This document shows, one piece after another, positions 52,682 to 62,332 of a stretch of 64,000 bases of DNA. Source of the stretch: Paramoeba atlantica (Eukaryota; Discosea). Both the position numbers and the translations under genes were made by a program. The notes beneath the pieces were generated by a model. It saw only the letters and a program-made list of their open reading frames with translations. It did not search any database and was not told the DNA's origin. Location of the stretch: assembly GCA_977017575.1 (NCBI GenBank), contig CDRNVI010000012.1, forward strand, positions 682,001-746,000, read 5' to 3'. Position 1 is the first letter of the stretch. Each line of letters starts with the position of its first letter.

Positions 52682-53677
52682 CTAAAGCGTCCTCAGTTTG
52701 GCTGTCGCCTTCCCCGTTCCTAGAGCTAGCGCGGTGGTAACTGGGTTTGAATTGTAACGCAACAGGGACTCGATCTGCTGGTGCTTCGCTAATTTTTTCA
52801 CATCTTCGATTCCCACTGTCCCCTTGACAACTTCCTGGAATAATTGCGTTACCGCTCCTCTCTTGGCGGAATGTGTGCCGAAACCCTCTCCCAGAACCCT
52901 CTTTATATTCCTGTCCATCTCTCTCACATTTGTCCGGCACATTCGATCCCATGACCTGAGCGTACGTACGTATTGAGCCAATTCGATTGTGCCCTGGCCC
53001 TGGATGACTGTGTACATCGATTCGCGCCACGGGTTGCACCTTGTAGCCTTTGTCCCCCTTCCCCAAGCAATTACAACCTTTTGCGGTGATATTTCCACGA
53101 ATTTGTCCTTGGTCAAATTGGCGGTTTCGGACCAACGGGATGCTGCCTTCCAGCACATCAGCAATGTTTGACTTTCGGATTGGGTGCACCTTCTTCGTAT
53201 CTTGTTCAGTAGGAATGGTGTCAACGGCTGCATCTGATGTACTGGCTCCTCTGCTCCTTGTGCCTGAAGAGCTTTGCAAAAGAATTTTATTGGGACAGTA
53301 TTTAATCCGATCAGGTTGAATAAGGTCATTAGCGCCCTTCCGTAGGACACCTTGGTTTGTATTGACACTGGCAGAAGTTGCACGAACGTCACTGCGTGAA
53401 GGGGTGTCTGTCTTATATGATTCCCGGTGCAATATACCAGGAACCTTTCCCACAACCTTGCTCGTGTCTCCCACGTCGACGAGCTCCACATTCCGGACAT
53501 CGCGTCCAATGCCACGCGTACCTCGGGAGTAATCCTGCTTACCCCCATCAACAGACTCAAAAGATTTTTCCGAGCCACACTCCTGCATTCCAGGCTCAAT
53601 GTTCCCTGGTACAAATTTCCACAAGCAATTGATCTTCCATTCGAGTCTTTCACATTTTTTACACCCCCTTGTATCAC
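52682..53677 (-). CDS. YR3 tyrosine recombinase
   Basis: About 331 codons overlapping the RT frame. The C-terminal catalytic domain shows the Arg-containing CWKAASRWSETANLT segment, GEGFGTHSAKRGAVTQLF (His-x-x-Arg) and SLLRYNSN with the nucleophilic Tyr. It would integrate a circular DNA copy by site-specific recombination, consistent with the absence of target duplications at all YR insertions here. The annotated 5' limit is the open-frame limit, not a proven start. Confidence 0.85.
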   Translation of the reverse strand: MIQGGVKNVKDSNGRSIACGNLYQGTLSLECRSVARKNLLSLLMGVSRITPEVRVALDAMSGMWSSSTWETRARLWERFLVYCTGNHIRQTPLHAVTFVQLLPVSIQTKVSYGRALMTLFNLIGLNTVPIKFFCKALQAQGAEEPVHQMQPLTPFLLNKIRRRCTQSESQTLLMCWKAASRWSETANLTKDKFVEISPQKVVIAWGRGTKATRCNPWRESMYTVIQGQGTIELAQYVRTLRSWDRMCRTNVREMDRNIKRVLGEGFGTHSAKRGAVTQLFQEVVKGTVGIEDVKKLAKHQQIESLLRYNSNPVTTALALGTGKATAKLRTL

Positions 53678-53845
53678 TCGCGTTCTCTTCGCTACACTCT
53701 CCCTTTGATCCCCTGGATGTATCCTCTTGTATTTGACTGCTTTGCTTCTGCCGCGTTTGGCGGGTATTATATGCGAGATGTTCGTTCCTGGATCTATACG
53801 CGTGTATGTGACTCGAGGAACACTGGCGATTAATGGACGGGCGTT

Positions 53846-54913
53846 TCATAACGACTTTCCGCCCTGGGGGGCGTTGCCAGCCGTCCGCTGACGAAAATCC
53901 GGCGGTGATGTGCGTTTGTATGGGCAATCTTTAATCAAATGGTCTGGTGATCTGCAATTGTAACATTGCGCGCGATAAGTTCCGTACGAGGGGCGAAACG
54001 ATTGTGAATATTGACCTGTTGATCCTCCTCCGAAATATGTCCCTGTTCGTCGTAGCGCAGAGAAAGAAGTGTACCGACTACGTTGCTTTTCACGCTCACT
54101 CAACTGATCTGTTACATGCTGATAGAATTTGTCGTGCGCCCGATCATCTTTGTCCATTTTTCGGTGAACCGCCTCCACGTCTACCTTGCAAGCACGCCAG
54201 TAAGCATCACGTAGACTTTGGATTATCGCTTTCCCCAACTCCAAAAACGGACCTTCATTCCAGCCGGGAGTTTGGCGTGCCAACAATATCCACTTTCCCA
54301 GCAACTGATCGAAATTCCGCTCCTGTTGCATCTGAAATGATTTGTCCTGATAATATTGATTCAATCTCAAACCATACTCGGGAGCTTCCTTTAATTCTCG
54401 AAAAAGGTCCTTAATTCGAAAGCCGTCGTCGTTGCGTTGATCTATATGCCCCGGCCAAGTCACAGGTTCATACGGATCAATCTTGTAGGTCGCTACAGAT
54501 CCAAAGGGCTGCACGTTAATAGGCAGGGGCCGTCCGCCTTCCAACGCACACTCTTGTCCTTCGCTCGAGTGTCCCAGTCCGTCTTCTAGATCAATGCGAT
54601 AGTAATTTAACTCTTTGTGGGGAAATGGATACTCTCGATCTGGCTCCTCTTCCCATACCGCCCACATTTCCATCCCGACTCGACGTACTTTCCCGTGGGA
54701 TATTTGTTTCGCCGAAGTCGCCGCGTTCTTCCGATTCCATGCCGCCTTAATGTGCAACGAAGGATTCTGATCGCGGGAAAGAAGCAGTTGCTCACAAACT
54801 CTCGTCTTCACCACGGCCAACTCTTCTCTACTCATGGGGTTGTCTGGTACCACTGAAGGTTCACGGGACACGCTTCTCCGTGCCTCTATGGAGCTACGCG
54901 GCGACGGAGGCAT
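53846..54913 (-). CDS. YR3 gag-like protein with zinc knuckle
   Basis: 355 codons from ATG (MPPSPRSSIEARRSVSREPS) at 54913; an upstream TTG in A1 is less likely. The middle has a conserved helical block (LLGKWILLARQTPGWNEGPF, AIIQSLRDAYWRA) that recurs in YR2 at about 16930-17040. The C-terminus has a CCHC knuckle (CYNCRSPDHLIKDC) expected to bind RNA. Likely particle or RNP protein of the element. Confidence 0.75.
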   Translation of the reverse strand: MPPSPRSSIEARRSVSREPSVVPDNPMSREELAVVKTRVCEQLLLSRDQNPSLHIKAAWNRKNAATSAKQISHGKVRRVGMEMWAVWEEEPDREYPFPHKELNYYRIDLEDGLGHSSEGQECALEGGRPLPINVQPFGSVATYKIDPYEPVTWPGHIDQRNDDGFRIKDLFRELKEAPEYGLRLNQYYQDKSFQMQQERNFDQLLGKWILLARQTPGWNEGPFLELGKAIIQSLRDAYWRACKVDVEAVHRKMDKDDRAHDKFYQHVTDQLSEREKQRSRYTSFSALRRTGTYFGGGSTGQYSQSFRPSYGTYRAQCYNCRSPDHLIKDCPYKRTSPPDFRQRTAGNAPQGGKSL

Positions 54914-54916
54914 AAA

Positions 54917-55092
54917 AAAAAGTTTCAAAGGATAAAAACGCGCTCTATTACCAGTTCACTGTATAATGTTTTGTGTCACTATATAAACTAGTTTATGAAT
55001 AACAAACGTACAATGCCCGTCGGCCAACTAACGTAAATATAATTCTCAGAAATCAAAATTTCCATTGTACAATTCTTTTCGTAAACTTTTAG
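54917..55092 (-). repeat. YR3 repeat A1
   Basis: Outer 5' repeat. Its sense start CTAAAAGTTTACGAAAAGAA resembles the YR2 A start. Confidence 0.9.
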
Positions 55093-55481
55093 AGCATACG
55101 GCGCAAATTGAAGAAGTTATTGAAACAGAGTGTGCCAATCTTGCTGATGACCTGCGCAAGAGATCTGGAGCAGCATTTCGAAAAATTCGGAAAATAATCG
55201 GAGACAATAGAGCTAAGATAGGATTCTAAAAAAGGTCTTACAAAAACTTCGAGCGGCACTTGCCCCGCGAGCATGTGGTTCGTAAAGTCGGATTTCACAA
55301 TTCTCTCTTTAATAAACCTCCATTAATAAACCTTCTGTGCTCGAGACTAAGCGCTTGCTCAACATGAATCGGACAATATTGATATTTCCTCTTAGGAATA
55401 CCCCATCTTCAATCTTCGAAAGAGACACTTGTGATTGTATTTCAAGAAGGCATTAGTAAGTAAACTTATAATCATTGCACG
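55093..55481 (+). other. Unassigned flank of YR3, possible gene remnant
   Basis: 55093-55228 is an open 44-codon stretch rich in Lys/Arg/Glu (AQIEEVIETECANLADDL) ending in TAA. Its frame is also open on the other side of YR3 (50259-50297). I do not recognise it. An 18-bp-like unit (AAAAGGTCTTACAAAAAC) follows, then 200 bp of unrecognised sequence. Confidence 0.35.
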
Positions 55482-55701
55482 TTTCGGACCGGGTCTTTCG
55501 AGAAAAAAACCTGATCCTACCTACCTCACGTTGGGGAACCTCACTCGAAAGAGCAATGCGTGAGAGTAAGCACTGTCGGCACGATCAACTACCGTAACGA
55601 CCACATTTCGGAGGCACAGGTCGTAAAAAAAAATGCACAGGTCGTAAAGTAAAAGGCATAAGATGGGAGTGCTGTCGGAGAGTCGAGAAAACCGACTACA
55701 T
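55482..55701 (-). other. Diverged RLE1-type 3' UTR fragment and CRE13 3' UTR
   Basis: 55482-55600 resembles the RLE1 3' UTR (TTTCGGACCGGGTCTTTCGA, ACCTCACTCGAAAGAGCAA) with deletions. The rest belongs to the CRE13 3' UTR and includes ACAGGTCGTAAA twice. Confidence 0.55.
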
Positions 55702-57149
55702 TCAGAGTCTGAGGCCTCCTAGCCACTTTTCGCCCTTGATGTGATTTCGCAGCTGCGACACGATTGTGTATGCTGCGAACTTTTCGTTTTCCAATTGGAA
55801 GGCTTCCCGTATCACTTTGGGGTCTAAGTCAGCGCGTTTCGAGAGGGCTTTAATCAGCTCCTTCGTATTTTCGTGCAGCATTCCACAATCAGTTAGCGCT
55901 ATGCATCGAAAATAGTTTGGATCCACTCCTTTCTCCACTATGTATTTTCGATGTTTTCTTTCTATGGCACTCTCTAGAAGGGCTTTGCTGGACTGTTTCT
56001 GGTAGCTGCTGCAGAGTGTGTGTACGACTGTGACATCGTAGAGGACTTCTCCAATATCTGGCCACATTATGGCCAGATCGGGGCCCGAACGTATACGACG
56101 AGCTCTGCATGGGTGTCTCTCCGCTGCTTCTGGTGAAATAGAGCACTTACACTTCGTGCAAAAGAACGATGAATACAGACGCGGTTCCAACGCACATGGG
56201 AGTCCAGCTTTTCCACATAGATTTGAAAGGTATCGAACAATGTGTGAGTGTTTTCTCGTACAGTTCATCCCAGCACATTTCGAGCAACCTGCAACGTGTG
56301 GAAATATTCCGGAGGGCGATTCACTGACCCCGCATCCAGGACAGGAGATATTACTCGAAGAAGAGAGACTGACGGCCAGCCTCATCTTGAGCGTTTGCTG
56401 GAAGAGGTACGGGTTTACGTAGTTGTTGGTCGAGAGGAGATGAAAATTTGCTTCCTTCGAGCGCTTCATAACTCCACTGAAACGTGGTTTTGTTTTCAGC
56501 TCTGCCGCAAGTTTTTCGTGCTCGTCATTGACTAGTTTCTTCAGTGCCGTGCGTACTCCTTGTGTCCCTGTGGTCTTGTTGCCTTTTTGTTGCTTCTCAG
56601 AGTTTTCTATCGGAGCTTCATATGGGTTGAAATGCTCATCAATAGATTGACGGGAAGCTTCAAAAAGATAGCGATGTTTCAGAACTGTGGAGGTTATTCC
56701 CAATCCTCCCATTTTGCACGGCAAAGAGGCAAGTGCTAAGGCATCTTCGTCAGCATCGCACCACTTTCTTAAGACTTGTTGGATCTCTTTGTCAAAAATC
56801 TGAGCTAGAAGGAATGATGCGCCCGGTTTATGTACTCGCAGGTGATAATCGTGGCGCGGTATCGTGCAACGCTTTAAAATTGCGAGGGAAAGATTACTTG
56901 GTCCCATGCGGCTGAGTCTTCGAAACAGACAGTTATGCTTCTCCAATTTTTCGAGAAGTTTGCGTTCTACGGCTTTGTTGTTGCCTAGGTATCCTCCGAG
57001 CACTTTGATTGTATCTACGCAGTCTTGAACCCCAAGTTCCCGAAGAGAGGAATCTTTGATGTGTAATGCCCTGGATCCTTGAAAAATTTCGCATTTGCGG
57101 TAGTTTATTTCTAAGTTCAGATCGCTCGTAAGCTCTTTGAAATGCAAGA
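55702..57149 (-). pseudogene. CRE13: divergent CRE-like LINE, post-RT part
   Basis: About 483 open codons in a lineage clearly different from the other CRE copies: KCEIFQGSRALHIKD in place of KCVWFGG, DTIKVLGGYLGNN, LPCKMGGLGITSTVL, CPGCGVSESPSGIFPHVAGC and CAGMNCTRKHS, CTKCKCSI, SGPDLAIMW..VLYDVTVVHTLC, KHRKYI, and a WLGGLRL C-terminus shared with CRE8. The RT catalytic part is missing; the 5' side ends in an 18-bp array. Confidence 0.85.
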
Positions 57150-57229
57150 ATCTTAACAAAAGAAAGGGTCTTAACAAAAGAAAGGGTCTTAACAAAAGAA
57201 AGGGTCTAACAAAAGAAAAGGTCTTAAAA
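57150..57229 (-). repeat. 18-bp minisatellite array, about 4 copies
   Basis: TCTTAACAAAAGAAAGGG units with small deletions, abutting the broken 5' end of CRE13. Confidence 0.9.
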
Positions 57230-57245
57230 AGAACCTGAGCCAAGT

Positions 57246-57539
57246 TTTTTTTTTTTTTTTTTTTTTGCAATTAATAAGGGGGGAGAAGTATGAATCGCGG
57301 CATTGCCTCTATATTTTGACCCAGTAGACGAACCAAGTACATAGTAGGTCCATTAGGGGGGTATATGAATTTAAAACAAGCAATCAAATTGGCAATTCTT
57401 TTTATTTCCACAGAAGTATATTTTCTTTTTCTTTTTTTTCTCAGCCCAAAACTAGCAATTCAATCTCCCCTAAGTATATACGACAAACAAGGCACAGTAA
57501 AAATAAAAACGAGCAATCCAGACCCAATCCATTCGCGCG
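57246..57539 (-). mobile_element. 5'-truncated RLE1-type 3' end (subfamily A)
   Basis: T-run at left, then TTGCAATTAATAAGGGGG through CCATTCGCGCGTTCCG, where the T-run of the next copy begins. Only 3' UTR is present. Confidence 0.85.
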
Positions 57540-57876
57540 TTCCGTTTTTTTTTTTTTTTTTTTTTTTTTTCTCCTCTTTCTCACCTCTTGACATACTTTT
57601 CCCACCTTTCTCCCTACTTTCCTGCTTTCCCCTACCCAACTTTTCAACTTTTCAGGGGGGGGGGGGTAAGGTCTCCCTCAGCTTCGCCTCACCCGGCCTG
57701 CAGGCGGCTCCTCAACCATTCGCGCGTTCCGGACCGGGTCTTTCGACCTCTCCACGGCCTGACTTGTGGACCCTTCCCTTGTTATACGGGAGGGCGCAGG
57801 CGCGGGCCTGTGTCGACAGCGACACGGTCGCGAAACAGGATGCTGGCCGACGGGGAGGAGATTCACTACCCGTGTT
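57540..57876 (-). mobile_element. 5'-truncated RLE1-type 3' end (subfamily B)
   Basis: A T-run of about 27 bases, then the subfamily-B distal half also seen at 6420-6600, then the shared GCGTTCCGGACCGGGTCTTT part. It ends at the tail of the complete RLE1. Confidence 0.8.
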
Positions 57877-58455
57877 TTTTTTTTTTTTTTTTTTGCAATT
57901 AATAAGGGGGGAGAAGTATGAATCGCGGCATTGCCTCTATATTTTGACCCAGTAGACGAACCAAGTAGGTCCATTGGGGGGGGGGGGGGGGGTATACGAA
58001 TTGAAAACAAACAATCAAATTAGCAATTCTTTTTCTGTCCACAGATGTACCTTTTTTCTCAGCCCAAAACTAGCAATTTAGTCTCCCCTAAGTATATACT
58101 ACAAACAAGAAAAACAGTAAAAATTAAAACAAGCAATCCATGCCCAATCCATTCGCGCGTTCCGGACCGGGTCTTTCGACCTCTCCACGGCCTGACTTGT
58201 GAACCCTTCCCTTGTTATATGGGAGGGCGCAGGCGCGGGCCTGTGTCGACAGCGACACGGTCACGAAACAGGATGCTGGCCGACGGGGAGGAGATTCACT
58301 GCCCGTGTACTACCTCACTTGGGGTACCTAGCCCTCGCGGGCTAGGCGTGAGTATAGACTCTGTCGACCCGACCAGCATCCGGGATCACATTAGAGAACC
58401 TCACTCATGAGAGCAAGGCTTGAGAATAGGTGGGTAAGACACAGTGGGTAGGGGC

Positions 58456-61400
58456 TTATGCCCCTACCAAAGACCCCGCTGGATCCGCCACGGGGATGCG
58501 TGACACCATCATCCTGGCCTGCGAACGCATGAGCGTAACATTCAGCTCCGTCAAGAGTTCATTTCGCGCTTGGCTCCGTGACAGAAACCCCTTGGACGCA
58601 TTCGCCCGTTGCGTTCCGATATCCCGGAGTAACGCTAGGGCACTTTCACTCCAGGACCCAAAGGACTCTACAACCATTGCTGTGAAGAGATGCCCGGCTT
58701 CGTCTGCTTCTTGTCGCTGTCGCGCCTTGGTCTCGGCATAGTGCGCGGCAAAAGACCCTGGGGTCACCCAGCTAGCATTACGGACTGAGTCCAAATACTT
58801 TAATTGCTGGGCGTGGGTGACCGCAAAGTCCAATACCATGCCTTGCGCCAGAGTCCCTTTTGCCAAGGATGCAGTGGGCAGGAAGACATCCGCAGGCCTC
58901 GTGAGAGCTCCTCCGGGGCCTCGGTTTCCGAGACTCATCTCGCGCCGTGGTCCCAATTGGGCCTTGGAACAGAAAGATGTGAATTGTTGTGCCAGGGAGT
59001 TGTGGCGGGCGATGATGCCATGCCCATTTTTACAGAGCAAGGCGTGTTCACCGTTCTTGAGGAGAGGGAGGGCACAGCCTTCGGCGGGACAAGGCCTATC
59101 CTCTGGGAAAACATCCACCCCCAACCACCAACGTGATAGCGTCCGGAACTCCGTGGGGGTGAAAGCCAACCCTCTTTGCTTTGAGGGTGTCACAAAAACC
59201 CAGTTTCCGGCCCCTTTACCTGACTGAGAAACCCAGCGTGCCCTTGTTCGGGCGTCTGCCCTTGCGTAAGCAGCATAGAACTCCTGTTCAGCGATTGCGT
59301 GGCTCAGGTGTTTTTGTCGTGGTACGATGGTTTCTGGTTCTGTGGTGTCGGGTAAAAGGGGGTGGCGGAGGGAATGGGAAAGTTTTCTTTTCGCCGGGCG
59401 TGACTGGGCGTCCCGTGCCTCGTTGTGGTAGTCTGGTGAGCTTGGCTTGAGGATACGTCCAGTATACAGATCGACCAGGACAGTCCCAACTTTTTGATTT
59501 ATTTCGCGTGCCGAATCAAGAAACCCTTCAGCTTCGGCTGCATCCCACTTATCCTTGTCGGAGGCAAAAGCCACAGAAGAAACGTATGCGGCCGAGTGGT
59601 GAAGCAACGATGAGCGAAGGCCGAATCCCCCGTAACGTTTGGGCCGTTGTAGTTGGTCAAGGGCGGGAAGATCAAGAGGAAAAAGTGCGTGTTCCACAGC
59701 GCGCATGAGGTGAAAATCCAGCTGACGACAGAGTTCTCCGAGGCCTTGGGGAGGGGTGGTACGCAGTGCGTATACCATTTGGCAGAATCCGGCGCACTGC
59801 CTTATAAGGGCGAGGGCCACTTGCGGGTCTTCTATCAGGGAAATGGCTTCCAACGTATCGCGGGCTGGCTCGATCGCGTGTGTCCTTAGGAAATTCGCAC
59901 AGTGTTCTGGAGAGCCCACCGGACTCCCAAGGATATCAAAGTTTCCGTCATACCTTATTTTGTCGCTAGGAATGTCGGGGAAAAAAGCAGAGGTGTGGGC
60001 AGACGCAGGGGGGGTGATGATTTCACATTTTGAGAGGTTCAGAAAGAGTCCCCACTGAGTTCCTACTTCCGCGAGAACGTCTAGTGCCTTCCGGACTTCC
60101 TGTGGTTCGCCAATGATCACACCGTCATCGAGATACCATAACTGTGTTTGGAGCTTTGTACGCGATGCGATTTCCTCCGTTGCCCCCGACAAAACCAAAG
60201 AGAACAGGAGGGGACCTAGGGGATCACCTTGCTGCACGCCCTCGGCCGAAGGAATTAAATTGTCACCAAATGTTAGACAGCTGTGGTTGGCGTAACACCA
60301 CTCAACCCATGGGGACAACTCGGGGAAATGCTTTCGCGTGAGGAAGATAAACACCGGCCTACTGACATTGTTAAAGGCGTTGCGGAGATCCACTTTACAG
60401 AAGGTTATATTTTCGTTTTCCATGTTGTTGAGCATCAACCTACGACAATTGTGAATGACTCGCTCTGCTCCGGCGGGCGCCGCGACGCCGTACTGTTTGC
60501 GGCCGAAGAAGGAACTTGCCTTTTCCTTTAAAGAAAGACACGCTGCCTTGCTGACCAAACGTCGTAGCGTTTCCCCCGCAGCAATAGGCCTCACGTCTTC
60601 TTCGTCCTTTTCGAGCGCGCAGAGTCGTGCACCTGCAAAGAAGGGGTGTACTTCATCCGGGCCTCTGCCTGCTAAAAGGTGGTTCACAAAGGACGTGAGC
60701 GCCAGGAGTGGATCCATGTACTGGTCAACATGCTCTTGCAGTGCTGCTTGTAGGTGTTCGGGTCGAAGACCCATAGTTCCGGCGGAGGAGCCGCGGTGAA
60801 AACTATTCACGGCCTTTTTTACTTCCGATTCGTCCAGCTGTAAAAAGTCTTCTTTCAATGGTGGCAAAGGGCAGGAGATAGGATTCCCGTGGGAGCTAGG
60901 ATGTTTCCTTTGCAACTTTCGCAATGTTTCTTCATTGTGCGGCGCGAGGGGAGCTGCCGTCAGGGCTGCCATTCCTCTGGAAAATTCCCCGTCACGGACC
61001 AGAAGTTCTGCTCGTACTATAGCCTTTTCCACGTCGTTCTCGTTGCTCGTGTTCTTCGGGCGTTTTCTCTCGTGATCGGACACAGCTTGAGACCAAAGGG
61101 TCGAGTATTGTCCTTCCATCCAAAGCTCCATTCTTTTGAGAATGTACGACGAGTAAGTGATATGGGCTTTGCGGCCTCCTCGGAACGGGGCTGGAAGGAC
61201 GCACTTTGGAAGTAAGGCAAGGAGCGTCCACGCCCTCACTGAATTTTCGCGCACCGCTGTGGATAGGGCGTAAGTCAATATCTGGGCCCACATGCGTCGG
61301 CATCGGTGTGGGACGTCTTTGCAGGTGTTTATCGGTGTCGTGCATATTTGCTCCAGAGAGGGTAGCTCGGCCGTGCCCTGAACATCGTAGATGGCTTCTC

Positions 61401-62250
61401 CTAGGCATTCCGAGGGTTGCGAGGGTGGAGGTGATTGCACGGCGTGCCCTTTGCATTGGTTCACGTGCGCCGTCTTTTTGTTGAGAGCGTAATGTCGACC
61501 GCATGCGGCGCACAGAAAGCGGCCCTCTTTCTCCCACCAAACACTGGAAATTGCTTCCCCATGCCTGTAGGCCACGTGGTGGTAATAGTACTGCCACTGC
61601 CCTCCGTGGGCTTGCGTCTTCCAGGTACACCCATCTGCAGGGCACTCTCGTTGCGGCGGATCTTCCTCAGAAATGGGCGGGGTCGCAGGAACCTGGTCAC
61701 TTGCCAGGGTCGGGGCCTGAGGAGTGGTCACTCGTGATACGTTTTCCGTAGGTTCGAGAACGTGGGGGCCCCGCGTGGTCTTGTAGTCCGCGGTTTCCGC
61801 TTTTCTTGTATTGGCTTTCTCTCGGGCCTTCTGAGGTTTCGTAGCGCCCCGAAGCTGACCCTTAGAACTCGGAGGTGTGGCGGAAGCTCTTCGACGAGGG
61901 AATTTCTTAGCCATGGAATTATTATCAAGCTGTGTGGTATCAACTTCGAGATTCGATCTGATGAGAACACGTGAGTGGTTCGTTTCTTCGTCGCCTCCAT
62001 TTTCGCATCCTGTATCAGGCGTTTGTTGTTGAGTTAAGATGGAGGCGGCATTCGCGCACCAGTCATTAGGGACATTCGCAGGAATCGGAGTTGTATATAG
62101 CAGATCATTATACGTGCTTGGATGCTTGATGAGGTGTGCGTTTCCAGCAAATTGGTCCCAAGATCCAGGTAGATGTATGGATTCCTCTTGTAGGAATGTA
62201 TCGTCGTCCATGAGGGGAAGTGTCTCTTCGTGTGGGCTGATACCAGACAT
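58456..62250 (-). CDS. RLE1 protein: zinc fingers, RT, restriction-like endonuclease
   Basis: 1,264 codons from ATG at 62250 (MSGISPHEETLPLMDDD), the first ATG after the leader. Two zinc-finger-like clusters lie at about residues 200-265 (CPADGCTW..HH..H and CAACGRHY..HVNQC). The RT spans about 540-730: RLCALEKDEEDVRPIAAGE, VDLRNAFNNVS, GVQQGDPLGPLLFSL and WYLDDGVIIG with the catalytic DD. Near 1055 is CPAEGCALPLL..HALLCKNGH..H, then the endonuclease core RPADVFLP and VLDFAVTHAQ with a downstream KARQRQEAD. This is RLE-type but distinct from the CRE copies. No stops or shifts seen. Confidence 0.9.
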   Translation of the reverse strand: MSGISPHEETLPLMDDDTFLQEESIHLPGSWDQFAGNAHLIKHPSTYNDLLYTTPIPANVPNDWCANAASILTQQQTPDTGCENGGDEETNHSRVLIRSNLEVDTTQLDNNSMAKKFPRRRASATPPSSKGQLRGATKPQKAREKANTRKAETADYKTTRGPHVLEPTENVSRVTTPQAPTLASDQVPATPPISEEDPPQRECPADGCTWKTQAHGGQWQYYYHHVAYRHGEAISSVWWEKEGRFLCAACGRHYALNKKTAHVNQCKGHAVQSPPPSQPSECLGEAIYDVQGTAELPSLEQICTTPINTCKDVPHRCRRMWAQILTYALSTAVRENSVRAWTLLALLPKCVLPAPFRGGRKAHITYSSYILKRMELWMEGQYSTLWSQAVSDHERKRPKNTSNENDVEKAIVRAELLVRDGEFSRGMAALTAAPLAPHNEETLRKLQRKHPSSHGNPISCPLPPLKEDFLQLDESEVKKAVNSFHRGSSAGTMGLRPEHLQAALQEHVDQYMDPLLALTSFVNHLLAGRGPDEVHPFFAGARLCALEKDEEDVRPIAAGETLRRLVSKAACLSLKEKASSFFGRKQYGVAAPAGAERVIHNCRRLMLNNMENENITFCKVDLRNAFNNVSRPVFIFLTRKHFPELSPWVEWCYANHSCLTFGDNLIPSAEGVQQGDPLGPLLFSLVLSGATEEIASRTKLQTQLWYLDDGVIIGEPQEVRKALDVLAEVGTQWGLFLNLSKCEIITPPASAHTSAFFPDIPSDKIRYDGNFDILGSPVGSPEHCANFLRTHAIEPARDTLEAISLIEDPQVALALIRQCAGFCQMVYALRTTPPQGLGELCRQLDFHLMRAVEHALFPLDLPALDQLQRPKRYGGFGLRSSLLHHSAAYVSSVAFASDKDKWDAAEAEGFLDSAREINQKVGTVLVDLYTGRILKPSSPDYHNEARDAQSRPAKRKLSHSLRHPLLPDTTEPETIVPRQKHLSHAIAEQEFYAAYARADARTRARWVSQSGKGAGNWVFVTPSKQRGLAFTPTEFRTLSRWWLGVDVFPEDRPCPAEGCALPLLKNGEHALLCKNGHGIIARHNSLAQQFTSFCSKAQLGPRREMSLGNRGPGGALTRPADVFLPTASLAKGTLAQGMVLDFAVTHAQQLKYLDSVRNASWVTPGSFAAHYAETKARQRQEADEAGHLFTAMVVESFGSWSESALALLRDIGTQRANASKGFLSRSQARNELLTELNVTLMRSQARMMVSRIPVADPAGSLVGA

Positions 62251-62295
62251 TGAGAGTAACCCGTACCTCGGAAAGAGATGAAATAGAAAATAATT

Positions 62296-62332
62296 CAACA
62301 AGGTACAGAAACTGTATCTTTATCGTTAAAGT
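62296..62332 (-). repeat. Spliced-leader exon copy (5' end of RLE1)
   Basis: The most complete leader in the window: about 37 bases, ACTTTAACGATAAAG to CAGTTTCTGTACCTTGTTG in minus sense, followed by AATTATTTTC. It abuts the CRE14 poly(A) through one or two bases. Confidence 0.9.

Larger units (their letters stand above)
50298..55092 (-). mobile_element. YR3: VIPER/Ngaro-like YR retrotransposon, looks whole
   Basis: 4.8 kb on the minus strand with the complete split-repeat plan. Sense order: A1 (55092-54917), internal region, B1 (51017-50759), A2 (50758-50583), linker, B2 (50556-50298). Parts: gag-like protein with a CCHC knuckle (54913-53846), tyrosine recombinase (53677-52682) and RT plus RNase H (to 51033), in overlapping frames as is usual in this family. 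Repeat pairs appear identical by eye, so the insertion is young. No target duplication. Solo relatives lie at 19351, 1088 and 40942. Confidence 0.9.
57877..62332 (-). mobile_element. RLE1: complete RLE-type LINE with SL 5' end and poly(A) tail
   Basis: Minus strand: SL exon (62332-62296), a 45-base 5' UTR, one open coding region (62250-58456), a 3' UTR of about 560 bp and a poly(A) of about 19 (57895-57877). It lies directly after the poly(A) of CRE14 in the same orientation. All ends expected of a full-length retrotransposed mRNA are present, so this is a candidate active copy. Confidence 0.9.
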
